A DNA stretch of 36,707 bases, from assembly GCF_000379725.1 (NCBI RefSeq), contig NZ_KB903627.1:61626-98332 (forward strand), written 5' to 3'. Shown here one piece after another: positions 1 to 8,700 of this stretch (its first letter is position 1; every line of letters begins with the position of its first letter). Under the pieces are notes generated by a model. It was not told the origin of the DNA. It saw only the letters and a list, made by a program, of their open reading frames with translations, and made no database searches. The position numbers and the translations under genes are program-made. This DNA comes from Cytophaga aurantiaca DSM 3654 (GTDB lineage: Bacteria; Bacteroidota; Bacteroidia; Cytophagales; Cytophagaceae).

Positions 1-1046
1 TCGTTTTCAAGCCATACTAAAAACAATTTGTATGCGATCGAAAACAATACCGCACCTAAAAACATTCCGATAAATCCTGCTGCAACAAAACCGCCTAACA
101 CGCCTATGAATATTACAGGCATTGGTACCGGTGCACCTTTACCAAGCAATACAGGCTTTAGTAAATGCTCCATTAAATAGATCAAGGCAAGCCATACACC
201 CAGAAGCGATGCCGTTACAACATCGGATGTATAAAACATATAGATCACAATAGGCAGCGCCAATGGAACAATACCAACCTGCACAATAGACAGCAGCAAA
301 CATATGATCGTCCAAACACCTGCAAGCGGAACGCCTGCCATAAAGAATCCGAATGCTGCCAATACCGATTCAATAAAAGCTACCCCTACAATTCCTTTCG
401 TTACATTCTGTATCGTACGTTCGGCAATGTGAGAAAACTCTTCTCCGTGTTCACCGGCAATACGGATAAACAATTTATCTATAAACTTAGCAGCAGCTGT
501 GGCATGTGCCAATAACAGACCAGCAATGATCATGGATGCCAGAAAATGTATCAAACCCACTCCTAAACTTCCGATAAAGCCTAGCAAGGTAATACCAATG
601 GTTTCGATCTGAGAAGCATGTTCTTTAAAGATCACAGAAGTATCATCTGTTATGTCTTTCATGAAGTCATATAAAGAATTGTTGATCAAAGGCAAATCCT
701 TTAATTTTTCGATGTATATATGATTGTGAAATGCAGTATCTGAGTGAGCCAGAAAACCAGTAAATTCTTTTACCAGAGATTGTATCAGAAGGTAAGAAGG
801 CAAAATGAAAATAATCAATGCTGCAACAGTTATCAGGATAGCGCCCATTTTTTCCGTCACATTAAATTTTCGCTGAAGAAAATTCAGAATTGGTGCCGCT
901 GCTACTGCCAATATAATCCCTCCCAGTAAAATGGATAAGAAGGGCATCATAATGATGTAACAGAATACGATCATACCAAAAAACAAGATCAAACGGATCG
1001 ATGTTTCTATTGATCTATGCACAAAAGAAGATTCAGGGCTTTCCAT
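1..1046 (-). CDS. AI-2E/PerM family transporter, cut at the window edge
   Basis: This reading frame is open from an ATG at 1046 down to position 1, where the window cuts it, so about 348 codons are visible and only the extreme C-terminus should be missing. It encodes a polytopic membrane protein with several hydrophobic segments. The C-terminal half contains the family-typical stretch LMEHLLKPVLLGKGAPVPMP followed by a glycine-rich hydrophobic segment, the hallmark of the AI-2E transporter/PerM (YdiK, TqsA) family. Members are inner-membrane proteins variously linked to autoinducer-2 export or Na+/H+ antiport, so the substrate cannot be read from sequence. It is transcribed divergently from the isocitrate dehydrogenase gene across a 274-base gap. 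Family membership is secure; the transport role is inferred. Confidence 0.9.
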   Translation of the reverse strand, partial: MESPESSFVHRSIETSIRLILFFGMIVFCYIIMMPFLSILLGGIILAVAAAPILNFLQRKFNVTEKMGAILITVAALIIFILPSYLLIQSLVKEFTGFLAHSDTAFHNHIYIEKLKDLPLINNSLYDFMKDITDDTSVIFKEHASQIETIGITLLGFIGSLGVGLIHFLASMIIAGLLLAHATAAAKFIDKLFIRIAGEHGEEFSHIAERTIQNVTKGIVGVAFIESVLAAFGFFMAGVPLAGVWTIICLLLSIVQVGIVPLALPIVIYMFYTSDVVTASLLGVWLALIYLMEHLLKPVLLGKGAPVPMPVIFIGVLGGFVAAGFIGMFLGAVLFSIAYKLFLVWLEN

Positions 1047-1236
1047 TCTTTTAATTATAGTATAAAGTTTTAAAAAGGACGTTTTACAACGCAATTTCAC
1101 TAATAAGTTCCAGACCAACACTACGTATAAATCGAATATTTTTGCATTTAAACCACACAAAGTGGCTTATAAAGACCTAAAAGCCGGAATTTATTGCATT
1201 CAGTATCAATTATTAAGATTAAAGACAGAATAAGCG

Positions 1237-1267
1237 TTGAATTTTTACGCGTTAATACGTAATATTG
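1237..1267 (+). promoter_or_regulatory. Candidate Bacteroidota-type promoter for icd
   Basis: GTTG ending at 1239 is followed, after 20 bases, by TAATATTG (1260-1267). This matches the Bacteroidota housekeeping pattern TTTG, 19-21 bases, TAnnTTTG with one mismatch in the -7 box. Transcription would start about 45 bases before the icd ATG at 1321. This is a pattern match only. Confidence 0.4.
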
Positions 1268-1320
1268 AGGGATTATACCTAGTTTAATTAATTTACTACA
1301 ATATATTCTTTTAGAAAAAA

Positions 1321-2553
1321 ATGAGCGGAAAAATCAAAGTAGCTAACCCGGTTGTTGAACTGGATGGCGATGAAATGACAAGAATTATCTGGAAATTTAT
1401 TAAAGATAAATTGATCCTTCCTTACCTGGATTTAGATATCAAGTATTATGACTTGGGTATGGAAAATCGTGACGCTACAAACGATCAGGTTACCATTGAT
1501 TCTGCAGAAGCAATTAAAAAATACAGCGTTGGTATCAAGTGTGCTACAATCACTCCGGATGAGCAACGTGTTGAAGAGTTCAAGCTTAAACAAATGTGGA
1601 AGTCTCCAAACGGAACGATCCGTAACATCTTAGATGGTACAGTATTCCGTGAGCCGATCGTTTGTACAAACGTTCCGCGTTTGGTTCCAAACTGGACTGC
1701 TCCTATTGTTGTTGGCCGTCACGCATTTGGTGATCAATACAAAGCAACCGATTTCGTTGTACCTGGTAAAGGTAAATTAACCATCAAATTTGAAGGTGAA
1801 GACGGAAAAGTAATTGAGCACGAAGTATACAAATTCCAAGGTGCAGGTGTTGCAATGGGTATGTACAATACTGAAGAGTCGATCAGAGGTTTTGCGTATT
1901 CTTGTTTCAACATGGCATTAAGCAAAAAATGGCCATTATATTTATCTACTAAAAACACCATCTTAAAGAAATACGATGGTCGTTTCAAAGATATATTTGA
2001 AGAGATTTACCAAAAAGATTATAAGTCTAAATTCGAAGCAGCGGGTATCGTTTACGAGCACCGTTTGATCGATGACATGGTTGCTTCTGCTTTAAAATGG
2101 CATGGTAACTTTGTATGGGCTTGTAAAAACTATGATGGAGACGTTCAATCTGATACTGTTGCTCAAGGTTTCGGTTCATTAGGTTTAATGACTTCTGTAT
2201 TGGTTACTCCAGACGGTTCTACTATGGAAGCTGAAGCTGCTCACGGTACAGTTACACGTCACTACAGAGATCACCAGGCTGGCAAACCAACTTCTACTAA
2301 CCCGATTGCTTCTATCTTCGCATGGACTAGAGGTCTTGAGTTCCGTGGTAAAAAAGACGGCAACCAGGAATTGGTTAACTTCTGTCAGACACTTGAAAAA
2401 GTTTGCGTAGCAACAGTTGAAAGTGGTAAAATGACTAAAGATTTAGCTGTTTGTATTCATGGCAACAAAGTAAAACATGGCGAACACTATTTATATACAG
2501 AAGAATTCTTAGCTGCAATTGACGACAATTTGAAAATTGCGTTAAAGAAGTAA
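1321..2553 (+). CDS. icd: NADP-dependent isocitrate dehydrogenase, eukaryote-like homodimeric type
   Basis: Oxidatively decarboxylates isocitrate to 2-oxoglutarate with reduction of NADP+ in the TCA cycle, in the cytoplasm. The 410-residue length fits the type II (eukaryote-like, about 410 residues) dimeric enzymes, not the E. coli type or the 740-residue monomeric type. Visible active-site elements, by analogy to human IDH1, are SPNGTIRN at 95-102 with R101, R110, R133 in [14 protein letters not shown]140, K211, and the metal-binding aspartates D251/D252, D274 and D278. The NADP-contacting HGTVTRHYR lies at 308-316. The ATG at 1321 gives the standard N-terminus. It appears monocistronic, with a candidate promoter at 1237-1267 and a hairpin terminator right after the gene. 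No key residue is missing. Confidence 0.97.
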   Translation: MSGKIKVANPVVELDGDEMTRIIWKFIKDKLILPYLDLDIKYYDLGMENRDATNDQVTIDSAEAIKKYSVGIKCATITPDEQRVEEFKLKQMWKSPNGTIRNILDGTVFREPIVCTNVPRLVPNWTAPIVVGRHAFGDQYKATDFVVPGKGKLTIKFEGEDGKVIEHEVYKFQGAGVAMGMYNTEESIRGFAYSCFNMALSKKWPLYLSTKNTILKKYDGRFKDIFEEIYQKDYKSKFEAAGIVYEHRLIDDMVASALKWHGNFVWACKNYDGDVQSDTVAQGFGSLGLMTSVLVTPDGSTMEAEAAHGTVTRHYRDHQAGKPTSTNPIASIFAWTRGLEFRGKKDGNQELVNFCQTLEKVCVATVESGKMTKDLAVCIHGNKVKHGEHYLYTEEFLAAIDDNLKIALKK

Positions 2554-2578
2554 TTATTCTTTTATAATTTATTCACAT

Positions 2579-2613
2579 AAAACCTCGCTTTAACCGGCGG
2601 GGTTTTATTTTTT
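2579..2613 (+). terminator. Intrinsic terminator after icd
   Basis: A 10-base-pair stem (AAAACCTCGC at 2579-2588 with GCGGGGTTTT at 2597-2606, one T-G wobble) and an 8-base loop are followed by ATTTTTTTA. It separates icd from the deacetylase gene. Confidence 0.8.
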
Positions 2614-2672
2614 ATCCCTAATGCCGTATCTTACGTATACATACGAAAGACTTATTTAACTACATCCATCCC

Positions 2673-3662
2673 TTGAACGGAGCATTTGTCATATCGCTGG
2701 ATTTTGAATTGTACTGGGGCGTACGGGATTCGAAATCGCTTGAACACTACAAGGAAAACATCCTGGGTGTTTGGGATATGATGCCGCGCTTACTGGATCT
2801 ATTAAGCGAGTTTAATGTAAAAGCTACCTTTGCTACCGTAGGTTTATTAAGTTTCGAAAGCAAGGAAGCACTGATCGCGGCTATACCCGACAAGTTACCA
2901 GACTATACACATAAAGCATACAACTGGTATCCCGATTACTTAACACAGATAGGGCATTCAGAAGAAGATGATAAGATACACTTCGCTCCTTCTCTGATCA
3001 AAAAAATTCACGATGCAGGTGTGCATGAAATCTGTACACATACCTTCAGCCATTATTATACCTTAGAAGCAGGCGCTAGCATTGAAAGTTTCAACGCAGA
3101 TATAGAAGCCGCAAAAAAAAGATGGCATGCGTTGGGTATTCCGATGAACACCATTATTTTTCCAAGAAATCAATACAACGACGAATATCTTAAAGCCTGT
3201 AAAGAAGCTGGATTCATTGGTTTCAGAGGGACAGAAGACAGCTGGCTTTATAAACCCATGAGTCGTTTAAAAGAAAATTCATGGAGAAGATTCCTGCGTT
3301 TAATCGACTCTTACTGGAACATCAGCGGACTGCATTGCAACGACTGGGATGAACTACTTGACTCAAGCGGCCTTTATAATATTCCTGCAAGTAGATTCTT
3401 ACGTCCCTACCCAAGCAAATTAAGATTTCTTGAAGGACTGCGATTAAAACGCATTACTGATGCTATGACCTATGCTGCAATGGCCGGTAAAATATACCAT
3501 TTATGGTGGCATCCACATAATTTTGGAAAAGACATTCAGAAAAATTTAAATTTTCTTCGTGCTATTTTAGAACATCAACATACGTTATATAAAATATACG
3601 GATTTGAATCGCGTACGATGAATAAATGTTATTCGATTATAAATAACTATGAGCAACGATAA
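2673..3662 (+). CDS. Polysaccharide deacetylase family protein (NodB homology), TTG start
   Basis: A probable carbohydrate esterase 4-like enzyme that would remove acetyl groups from an N-acetylated sugar. NodB-domain motifs are visible in order: SLDFELYWG (8-16, D10 as catalytic or metal-binding acid), KATFATVG (50-57), the metal-binding HTFSH (H123, H127), FPRNQYN (163-169), and a late LWWHPHNFG (277-285) supplying the catalytic histidine. There is no signal peptide, so it probably acts in the cytoplasm, for example on a lipid-linked or nucleotide-linked sugar. No ATG exists in this frame before the conserved SLDFE motif, and the frame is stopped just upstream, so the TTG at 2673 is the likely start. 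It overlaps the downstream methyltransferase by 14 bases, implying translational coupling. The substrate is unknown. Confidence 0.85.
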   Translation: MNGAFVISLDFELYWGVRDSKSLEHYKENILGVWDMMPRLLDLLSEFNVKATFATVGLLSFESKEALIAAIPDKLPDYTHKAYNWYPDYLTQIGHSEEDDKIHFAPSLIKKIHDAGVHEICTHTFSHYYTLEAGASIESFNADIEAAKKRWHALGIPMNTIIFPRNQYNDEYLKACKEAGFIGFRGTEDSWLYKPMSRLKENSWRRFLRLIDSYWNISGLHCNDWDELLDSSGLYNIPASRFLRPYPSKLRFLEGLRLKRITDAMTYAAMAGKIYHLWWHPHNFGKDIQKNLNFLRAILEHQHTLYKIYGFESRTMNKCYSIINNYEQR

Positions 3663-4440
3663 AGAAGTTATCAAACGTGCTGTTGAACGACATGATATCG
3701 ACAGCAGTATTTTTCAAGGCAGATATGTAAATTTCCAACAGGGGAAATATACAGACGAATTTATTTATGGTCGCTACCAAATGTTTGAAGAGATCGACAG
3801 CATTTTATCCAATCTCCCCAAAGGTGCTAAGGTACTGGACTTGGGTTGCGGAACGGGCCACTTCTCTACGTACATTAAAACATTAGGATACGACGTAACC
3901 GGATTAGATCCTTCCACAAAAATGTTAGATTATGCCCGTCAGAATTTCCCGGAGATCACATTTGTCGAAGGGTATTCAAACGCACTCCCCTTTGAAGCAA
4001 ACACATTTGATCTCATTATCAGCATTGAAGTACTTCGATATTTAGATACGAAAATCGTTATTGAATCGTACGAAGATATTTACAGAACATTAAAACCTGG
4101 CGGAAAAATGTTTATCACCCATGTGAATGCATTAGCAACTGAAGGGTATTATATTTTTTATCATTTCAAAAAAATATTTAATAACATAAAAGGAACAGAA
4201 TACCACAGCGCATACTTTACTTCTGCAAGCAAAGAAGAACGCACACTGAAACGCATAGGATTTAAAAACATTTCCTGCATCGGACGTATGTTTGCAACCG
4301 TACGAACCGGTTACAAATTTGGCAAAACAGTTGGCAAAACTTATGCAAGAATTCTTGAGAAATTCAATCCGAAGCAACGTTTTGAGAAAAGTTATTTTAA
4401 AAACTTTACCGGGCATCTGATCGTGATCGCAGAGAAATAA
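3649..4440 (+). CDS. Class I SAM-dependent methyltransferase
   Basis: A 263-residue Rossmann-fold methyltransferase. Motif I is VLDLGCGTG at 62-70, the acidic residue contacting the SAM ribose lies in GLDPS (D87), followed by a LDYAR helix, and the post-motif LKPGGKMFITH is present. The C-terminal third is basic and lysine-rich. It starts inside the end of the deacetylase gene (14-base overlap), so the two probably act on the same molecule. A glycan or glycolipid that is deacetylated and methylated is a reasonable guess, but the acceptor cannot be inferred. A perfect palindrome follows the stop codon. Confidence 0.85.
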   Translation: MSNDKEVIKRAVERHDIDSSIFQGRYVNFQQGKYTDEFIYGRYQMFEEIDSILSNLPKGAKVLDLGCGTGHFSTYIKTLGYDVTGLDPSTKMLDYARQNFPEITFVEGYSNALPFEANTFDLIISIEVLRYLDTKIVIESYEDIYRTLKPGGKMFITHVNALATEGYYIFYHFKKIFNNIKGTEYHSAYFTSASKEERTLKRIGFKNISCIGRMFATVRTGYKFGKTVGKTYARILEKFNPKQRFEKSYFKNFTGHLIVIAEK

Positions 4441-4453
4441 TTACACTCTAACC

Positions 4454-4486
4454 AATCCTCCAAGGTTTTTAAAACCTTGGAGGATT
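4454..4486 (+). terminator. Perfect 16-bp palindrome, probable bidirectional terminator or dispersed repeat
   Basis: AATCCTCCAAGGTTTT (4454-4469) is exactly mirrored by AAAACCTTGGAGGATT (4471-4486) around a single T. RNA from either strand would fold into a strong hairpin. The T-run lies inside the stem rather than after it, so a dispersed palindromic repeat is an equally good reading. Confidence 0.55.
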
Positions 4487-4506
4487 TCCTATAAAAACCT
4501 CTCCCC

Positions 4507-5319
4507 ATGAAATACAAAATGCTTGTCCTGGACATGGACGACACCTTACTTACAGACGACCACCGCATTTCAGATATAAATAAAGAAGCCTTGCGAAAAG
4601 CTCAGGAGATGGGCATTTATGTAGTTCTTGCTTCAGGCAGACCAACGCCGGCAATGACATCATTTGCAGCAGAATTAAATTTAGCACATTTTGATTCGTA
4701 CATTCTTGCGTACAATGGTGCCGTGATCATGCGCATAAAAGATGAAAGCATTTTGTTTGAACAGAGTTTAACTAAAGACGAAATTCATCGCTTATATGAT
4801 TTCAGTGTGGCGCATAAGGTCCATATCATTACCTATATCAATGGAAAGATCGTTAGCGAAACAGATTCGCTTTACATTGACATTGAAAAGAAGATTACCG
4901 GAATGCCGTTTGAAAAAGTAAGCAATTTCAAAGCTGCTGTAACCGGTTCTGCGATCAAATGTATCTTACTGGAAGAACCAAATTATTTAAAAGAGGTTGA
5001 AGCAATTCTAAAAAAAGAAATGCTCGACAAAAGTGTAGCTACATCAAAACCTTATTTTCTAGAAGTAACTCATCATGGCATTGATAAAGCGGAAAGTTTA
5101 AAACGTTTAGCAGAAAAACTGAATATAAAACAGGAAGAGATCATTGCAGTAGGAAATGCAGGAAACGACCTGTCTATGGTTGAATATGCAGGACTTGGTG
5201 TATGGGTAGACAATGTTACTCCGGAGTTGCGCGACAAAGCAGATGTAATCGTTGCTTCAAATAACAACGACGGTGTTGCTGAAGTAGTAGAACGGTTTAT
5301 TTTAAACCACAGCAAGTAA
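4507..5319 (+). CDS. Cof-type HAD superfamily hydrolase
   Basis: A 270-residue cytoplasmic sugar-phosphate or nucleotide phosphatase of the HAD IIB (Cof/YidA/YbjI) group. Motif I is LDMDDTLLTDD with nucleophile D9 and acid/base D11. Motif II is LASGRPTP around residues 42-49, followed by the large C2-type cap. A conserved lysine lies in KAESLKRLAEKL, and motif IV is GNAGNDLSM at 216-224. In motif IV the usual first aspartate (GDxxND) is asparagine (N217), leaving D221 as the main Mg2+-binding acid. Family membership is clear; substrate range in this family is broad and not predictable. It stands alone between a palindrome and an intergenic region. Confidence 0.9.
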   Translation: MKYKMLVLDMDDTLLTDDHRISDINKEALRKAQEMGIYVVLASGRPTPAMTSFAAELNLAHFDSYILAYNGAVIMRIKDESILFEQSLTKDEIHRLYDFSVAHKVHIITYINGKIVSETDSLYIDIEKKITGMPFEKVSNFKAAVTGSAIKCILLEEPNYLKEVEAILKKEMLDKSVATSKPYFLEVTHHGIDKAESLKRLAEKLNIKQEEIIAVGNAGNDLSMVEYAGLGVWVDNVTPELRDKADVIVASNNNDGVAEVVERFILNHSK

Positions 5320-5321
5320 AG

Positions 5322-5411
5322 CTATAAGGTTTTGAAATTTCAACAATCATTCACACCGTAATTCCCCCTCTTACTTTGAGAGTAGATTCATCGATTAAGA
5401 AAACCTTATAG
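5322..5411. repeat. 12-bp inverted repeat with 66-base spacer
   Basis: CTATAAGGTTTT at 5322-5333 is the exact reverse complement of AAAACCTTATAG at 5400-5411. The spacing is too long for a simple terminator. The second arm lies within the possible micro-ORF. Confidence 0.6.
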
Positions 5412-5458
5412 ATTCCGACGTTAATCCATTCGCCACCCAACAATTTTTCAACCTTCAC
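5351..5458 (-). CDS. Possible 35-codon ORF or gene remnant
   Basis: Read on the minus strand from a GTG at 5458, the frame encodes a peptide with the stretch GEWINVGIYKVFLIDE and then a basic, glycine-rich beta-like end, stopping at TGA (5353-5351). The composition is protein-like, with alternating hydrophobic residues, a tryptophan and few rare codons, which is unusual for AT-rich spacer DNA. There is no ATG, and the frame is closed upstream. It may be a genuine small beta-rich protein or the remnant of a longer gene. No family was recognised. Confidence 0.25.
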   Translation of the reverse strand: MKVEKLLGGEWINVGIYKVFLIDESTLKVRGGITV

Positions 5459-5505
5459 AATGATTACTTTTTACCACTCTATTCGTAGTATAGTTGTCTA
5501 AAACT

Positions 5506-5529
5506 AAGCACCTTTTAAAAAAAGTGCTT
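5506..5529. repeat. A/T-rich palindrome 1 upstream of the secreted dehydrogenase gene
   Basis: AAGCAC at 5506-5511 pairs with GTGCTT at 5524-5529 across CTTTTAAAAAAA, most of which can also pair. It is very similar in design to the neighbouring palindrome at 5555-5576. Confidence 0.6.
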
Positions 5530-5554
5530 AAAATACATTTAGATAAATCCTACT

Positions 5555-5576
5555 CTACTTTTTTTAAAAAAAGTAG
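5555..5576. repeat. A/T-rich palindrome 2 upstream of the secreted dehydrogenase gene
   Basis: CTACTTTTTTT is followed directly by AAAAAAAGTAG, a perfect 11-bp palindrome. Together with the hairpin 25 bases upstream it could act as a bidirectional terminator pair or as a cis-regulatory structure in front of the gene at 5711. Confidence 0.6.
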
Positions 5577-5710
5577 GCTGATATTCAAAAACTTTCATTA
5601 ATTTATAACTTGTGAGTTTGTTGCAAAACCGTACGACAGACCTCATGCATAGCATACATTTTAACTTTCCAATTAACACAAAGCTTAATTCACTTACCCC
5701 TATTTGAATC

Positions 5711-8700
5711 ATGATGAAACATGTATTGATCCTTTTAAGTTTTTTATTTTCAACCCTCACTTTTGCAGGAAATGGAAACAATTATCAGGCCGTTCGCGCA
5801 CAAACAGCTCCAGTTATTGACGGCAATAGCAACGATGCCTGCTGGACGAATGCCACCTGGTATGATGTTAGTTATTTGTGGTTAGGCGCACAACCTTCTG
5901 CAGCAGACTTTACAGGCAAATTCAAAGTAAGCTGGACTGCGAATAAACTATATATTATAGCTGAGATTACCGATGATGTTTTATTTGATAATTACTCAAA
6001 CCCTACTTCTAACTATTGGGAAGATGATACATGGGAAATATTTTTAGATGAAAATCATTCCGGCGGCGAGCATGAGAATAATTACAATGCGTGGGCATAT
6101 CACATATCTACATTAGGTGACATTGTAGATTCAGATCTGGGTACTGCCAGATTATTTAACAGTCATGCAACGGTTTCAAGAACTAAAAGCGGTACGAAAT
6201 ATACCTGGGAAGCAGCGTTTGATGTATACACAGATGCGTATGTATATGCAAATGGCACTTCGAATCCGAAAGCAATATTAACTGCAGGAAAGATTTTGGG
6301 CTTTGCAATGGCTTATTGTGACAACGACGGCGGCACAACACGTGAAAGCTTTATCGGCTCTGAAAATGTTCCGGGTACAAATAAAAATATTGCCTATCAA
6401 AATGCAGATGTATTCGGAAATCTTCAATTGGTAGATGCAATAACACCTACATTCAGTCAGGTATTGATCAATAACACAGACCTTACGAATCCTACAGTTA
6501 TGACGATGCTTCCTGATGGTCGTATTTTAATCGGTCAGCAGGCAGGCACAGTTAAAGTTGTGAAGAACGGAGCTGTACTTTCCGGCAATGCATTATCTAT
6601 AACCGTAGATGCTTCGGGTGGCGACTACACCGAACGAGGATTAATAGGAATAACATCTGATCCAGCATTTGCGACAAACGGATATGTATACATTTATTAT
6701 ACTACTACCGTTGGCGGCACACATAATAAAGTAAGTCGATTTAAAATGACAGGTGATGTAATTGATCCATCCTCTGAAACACTTGTCACGGATCTAGATG
6801 CACTAAGCACTGCAACCAATCACAATGGCGGCGCCCTGCATTTTGGACTCGATGGAAAGCTATACATTGCGTGCGGCGAAAATGCTACGCCAGCCAATGC
6901 ACAAAACTTAAACGTGACACATGGAAAATTGCTTCGACTGAATGCAGACGGAACTATCCCTGCAGACAACCCTTATGCAACCGATGCGAATCTTTCAAAA
7001 AGAAAAATCTGGCAATATGGGCTACGCAATCCTTTCACATTCGATGTTCAACCAGGTACAGGAAAATTATTCATTAACGATGTTGGTCAGGATGCATGGG
7101 AAGAAATTAATGACGGAACGGTTTCGAATAAAAACTTTGGATGGCCGAATGTAGAAGGTGTTACAACCATTACAACCTACGCAAATCCGGTTTATACGTA
7201 TGATCACGGTTCTGGAAATGTGAATGGCTGTGCAATAACCGGCGGCTGTTTCTTCAATCCGACTTCAACAAATTACCCATCAAAATATTATGGAAAATAT
7301 TTCTTTATGGATTATTGCGGCAACTGGATGGATGTAATGGATCCGTCTACAGGATTGAAAATAGAACGTTTTCTTAATTCAACTTCAGGAAGTGCGCCTG
7401 TAGCTGTTGATGTTGCTGCAGATGGGAATTTATATTATTTATCACGAAGCCCTGCAGCCTTATATAAAATTGCCTATTCCGGAAGTTCTATACCGGACAT
7501 TTTACAAAGTCCGGCTTCTCAATCGGTAGCAGCCAGTCAGCCAGCAACGTTTAACGTAACTGTTACGGGTGTTCAGCCTTTTACCTACAGATGGCAAAAG
7601 AATGGCGTCGATATTGCTTCCGCTACCAATGCTCAATATAAGATCACATCAACTGTTGCGGGGGATGCGGGAAATTACAGAGTTATTGTAGCGAATAGCG
7701 CCGGCTCTGACACAAGCTCTATTGCTGTATTAACGATTACTGCATTCAACAGCAAACCTACCGTTACATTTACCACTGCGCCTGCAAACAACTCACTCTT
7801 TACAGGCGGACAGGTATTTAATTTTGTTGCAACAGCAACCGATGTACAAGACGGAACGTTACCTGCAAGCGCATTCACCTGGCATTTTGATCTGCATCAC
7901 AACATACATACACATGATGGTTTACCTGCAACAGGTAGCAAAAGCTTTACGGCAACAATTCCTACATCCGGACATACAGACACAGATATTTATTATAAAA
8001 TATATGTTGTTGTAAAAGATGCGGGCGGCTTAACAGATACAGCATATGTTAATCTTCTTCCAACATTCAAAAACATCACACTTAAAACAGTACCGCCGGG
8101 ATTAACATTAAAACTGGATGACGAACCGGTTGTAACTCCAAATACACAACAAAGTGTTGTTGGTATAGACCGTACAATTGACGTAGTTTCACCGCAAACC
8201 TATCAAGGGAAAGTATATGCTTTTACAGGTTGGTCTTATGGAGGCACAACAAATCAAATATACAATACAGCAAATAAAGACACGAGCTTCACAGCATTGT
8301 TTCAGGAAACACAAGTCACGAAGGATAGTATCTCACCTATTCACGATGCCTTCGCTCAATATTCAAGCTACGATGGTACCAATGCAAATATCACCTACGG
8401 AACAACTACCCCGAACGACTTAGTTGTTAAAAATTATTCTCCAACACCCAACAGACAAACATACATTATGTTTGACTTGAATAATCTTTTGGGTAGTGCT
8501 GCAGACATCACATCGGTTAAGTTGAAACTTTACGGAGGCTTATCAAGTGAAACAGATGTTAGCAGCATCAAGGTAATTGCTTATGAAGGTACGAACAATT
8601 TATGGACAGAGAATGCAGTAACATGGAATAACAAGCCTGAAAAATTACTTGTTAAATATGATTCTATAACGGTAACAAATTTAAGTCCGGCTGATCAATA

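Larger units (their letters stand above)
5320..5710. other. Intergenic region with inverted repeats and one possible micro-ORF
   Basis: This 391-base gap contains a 12-bp inverted repeat (5322-5411), a possible 35-codon minus-strand ORF (5351-5458), and two A/T-rich palindromes (5506-5529 and 5555-5576) ahead of the large secreted protein gene. No recognisable RNA gene or convincing promoter was found. Confidence 0.5.

Noticed and set aside
1734-1988. 84-codon minus-strand frame inside icd
   Set aside because: It is antisense shadow of a strongly conserved gene.
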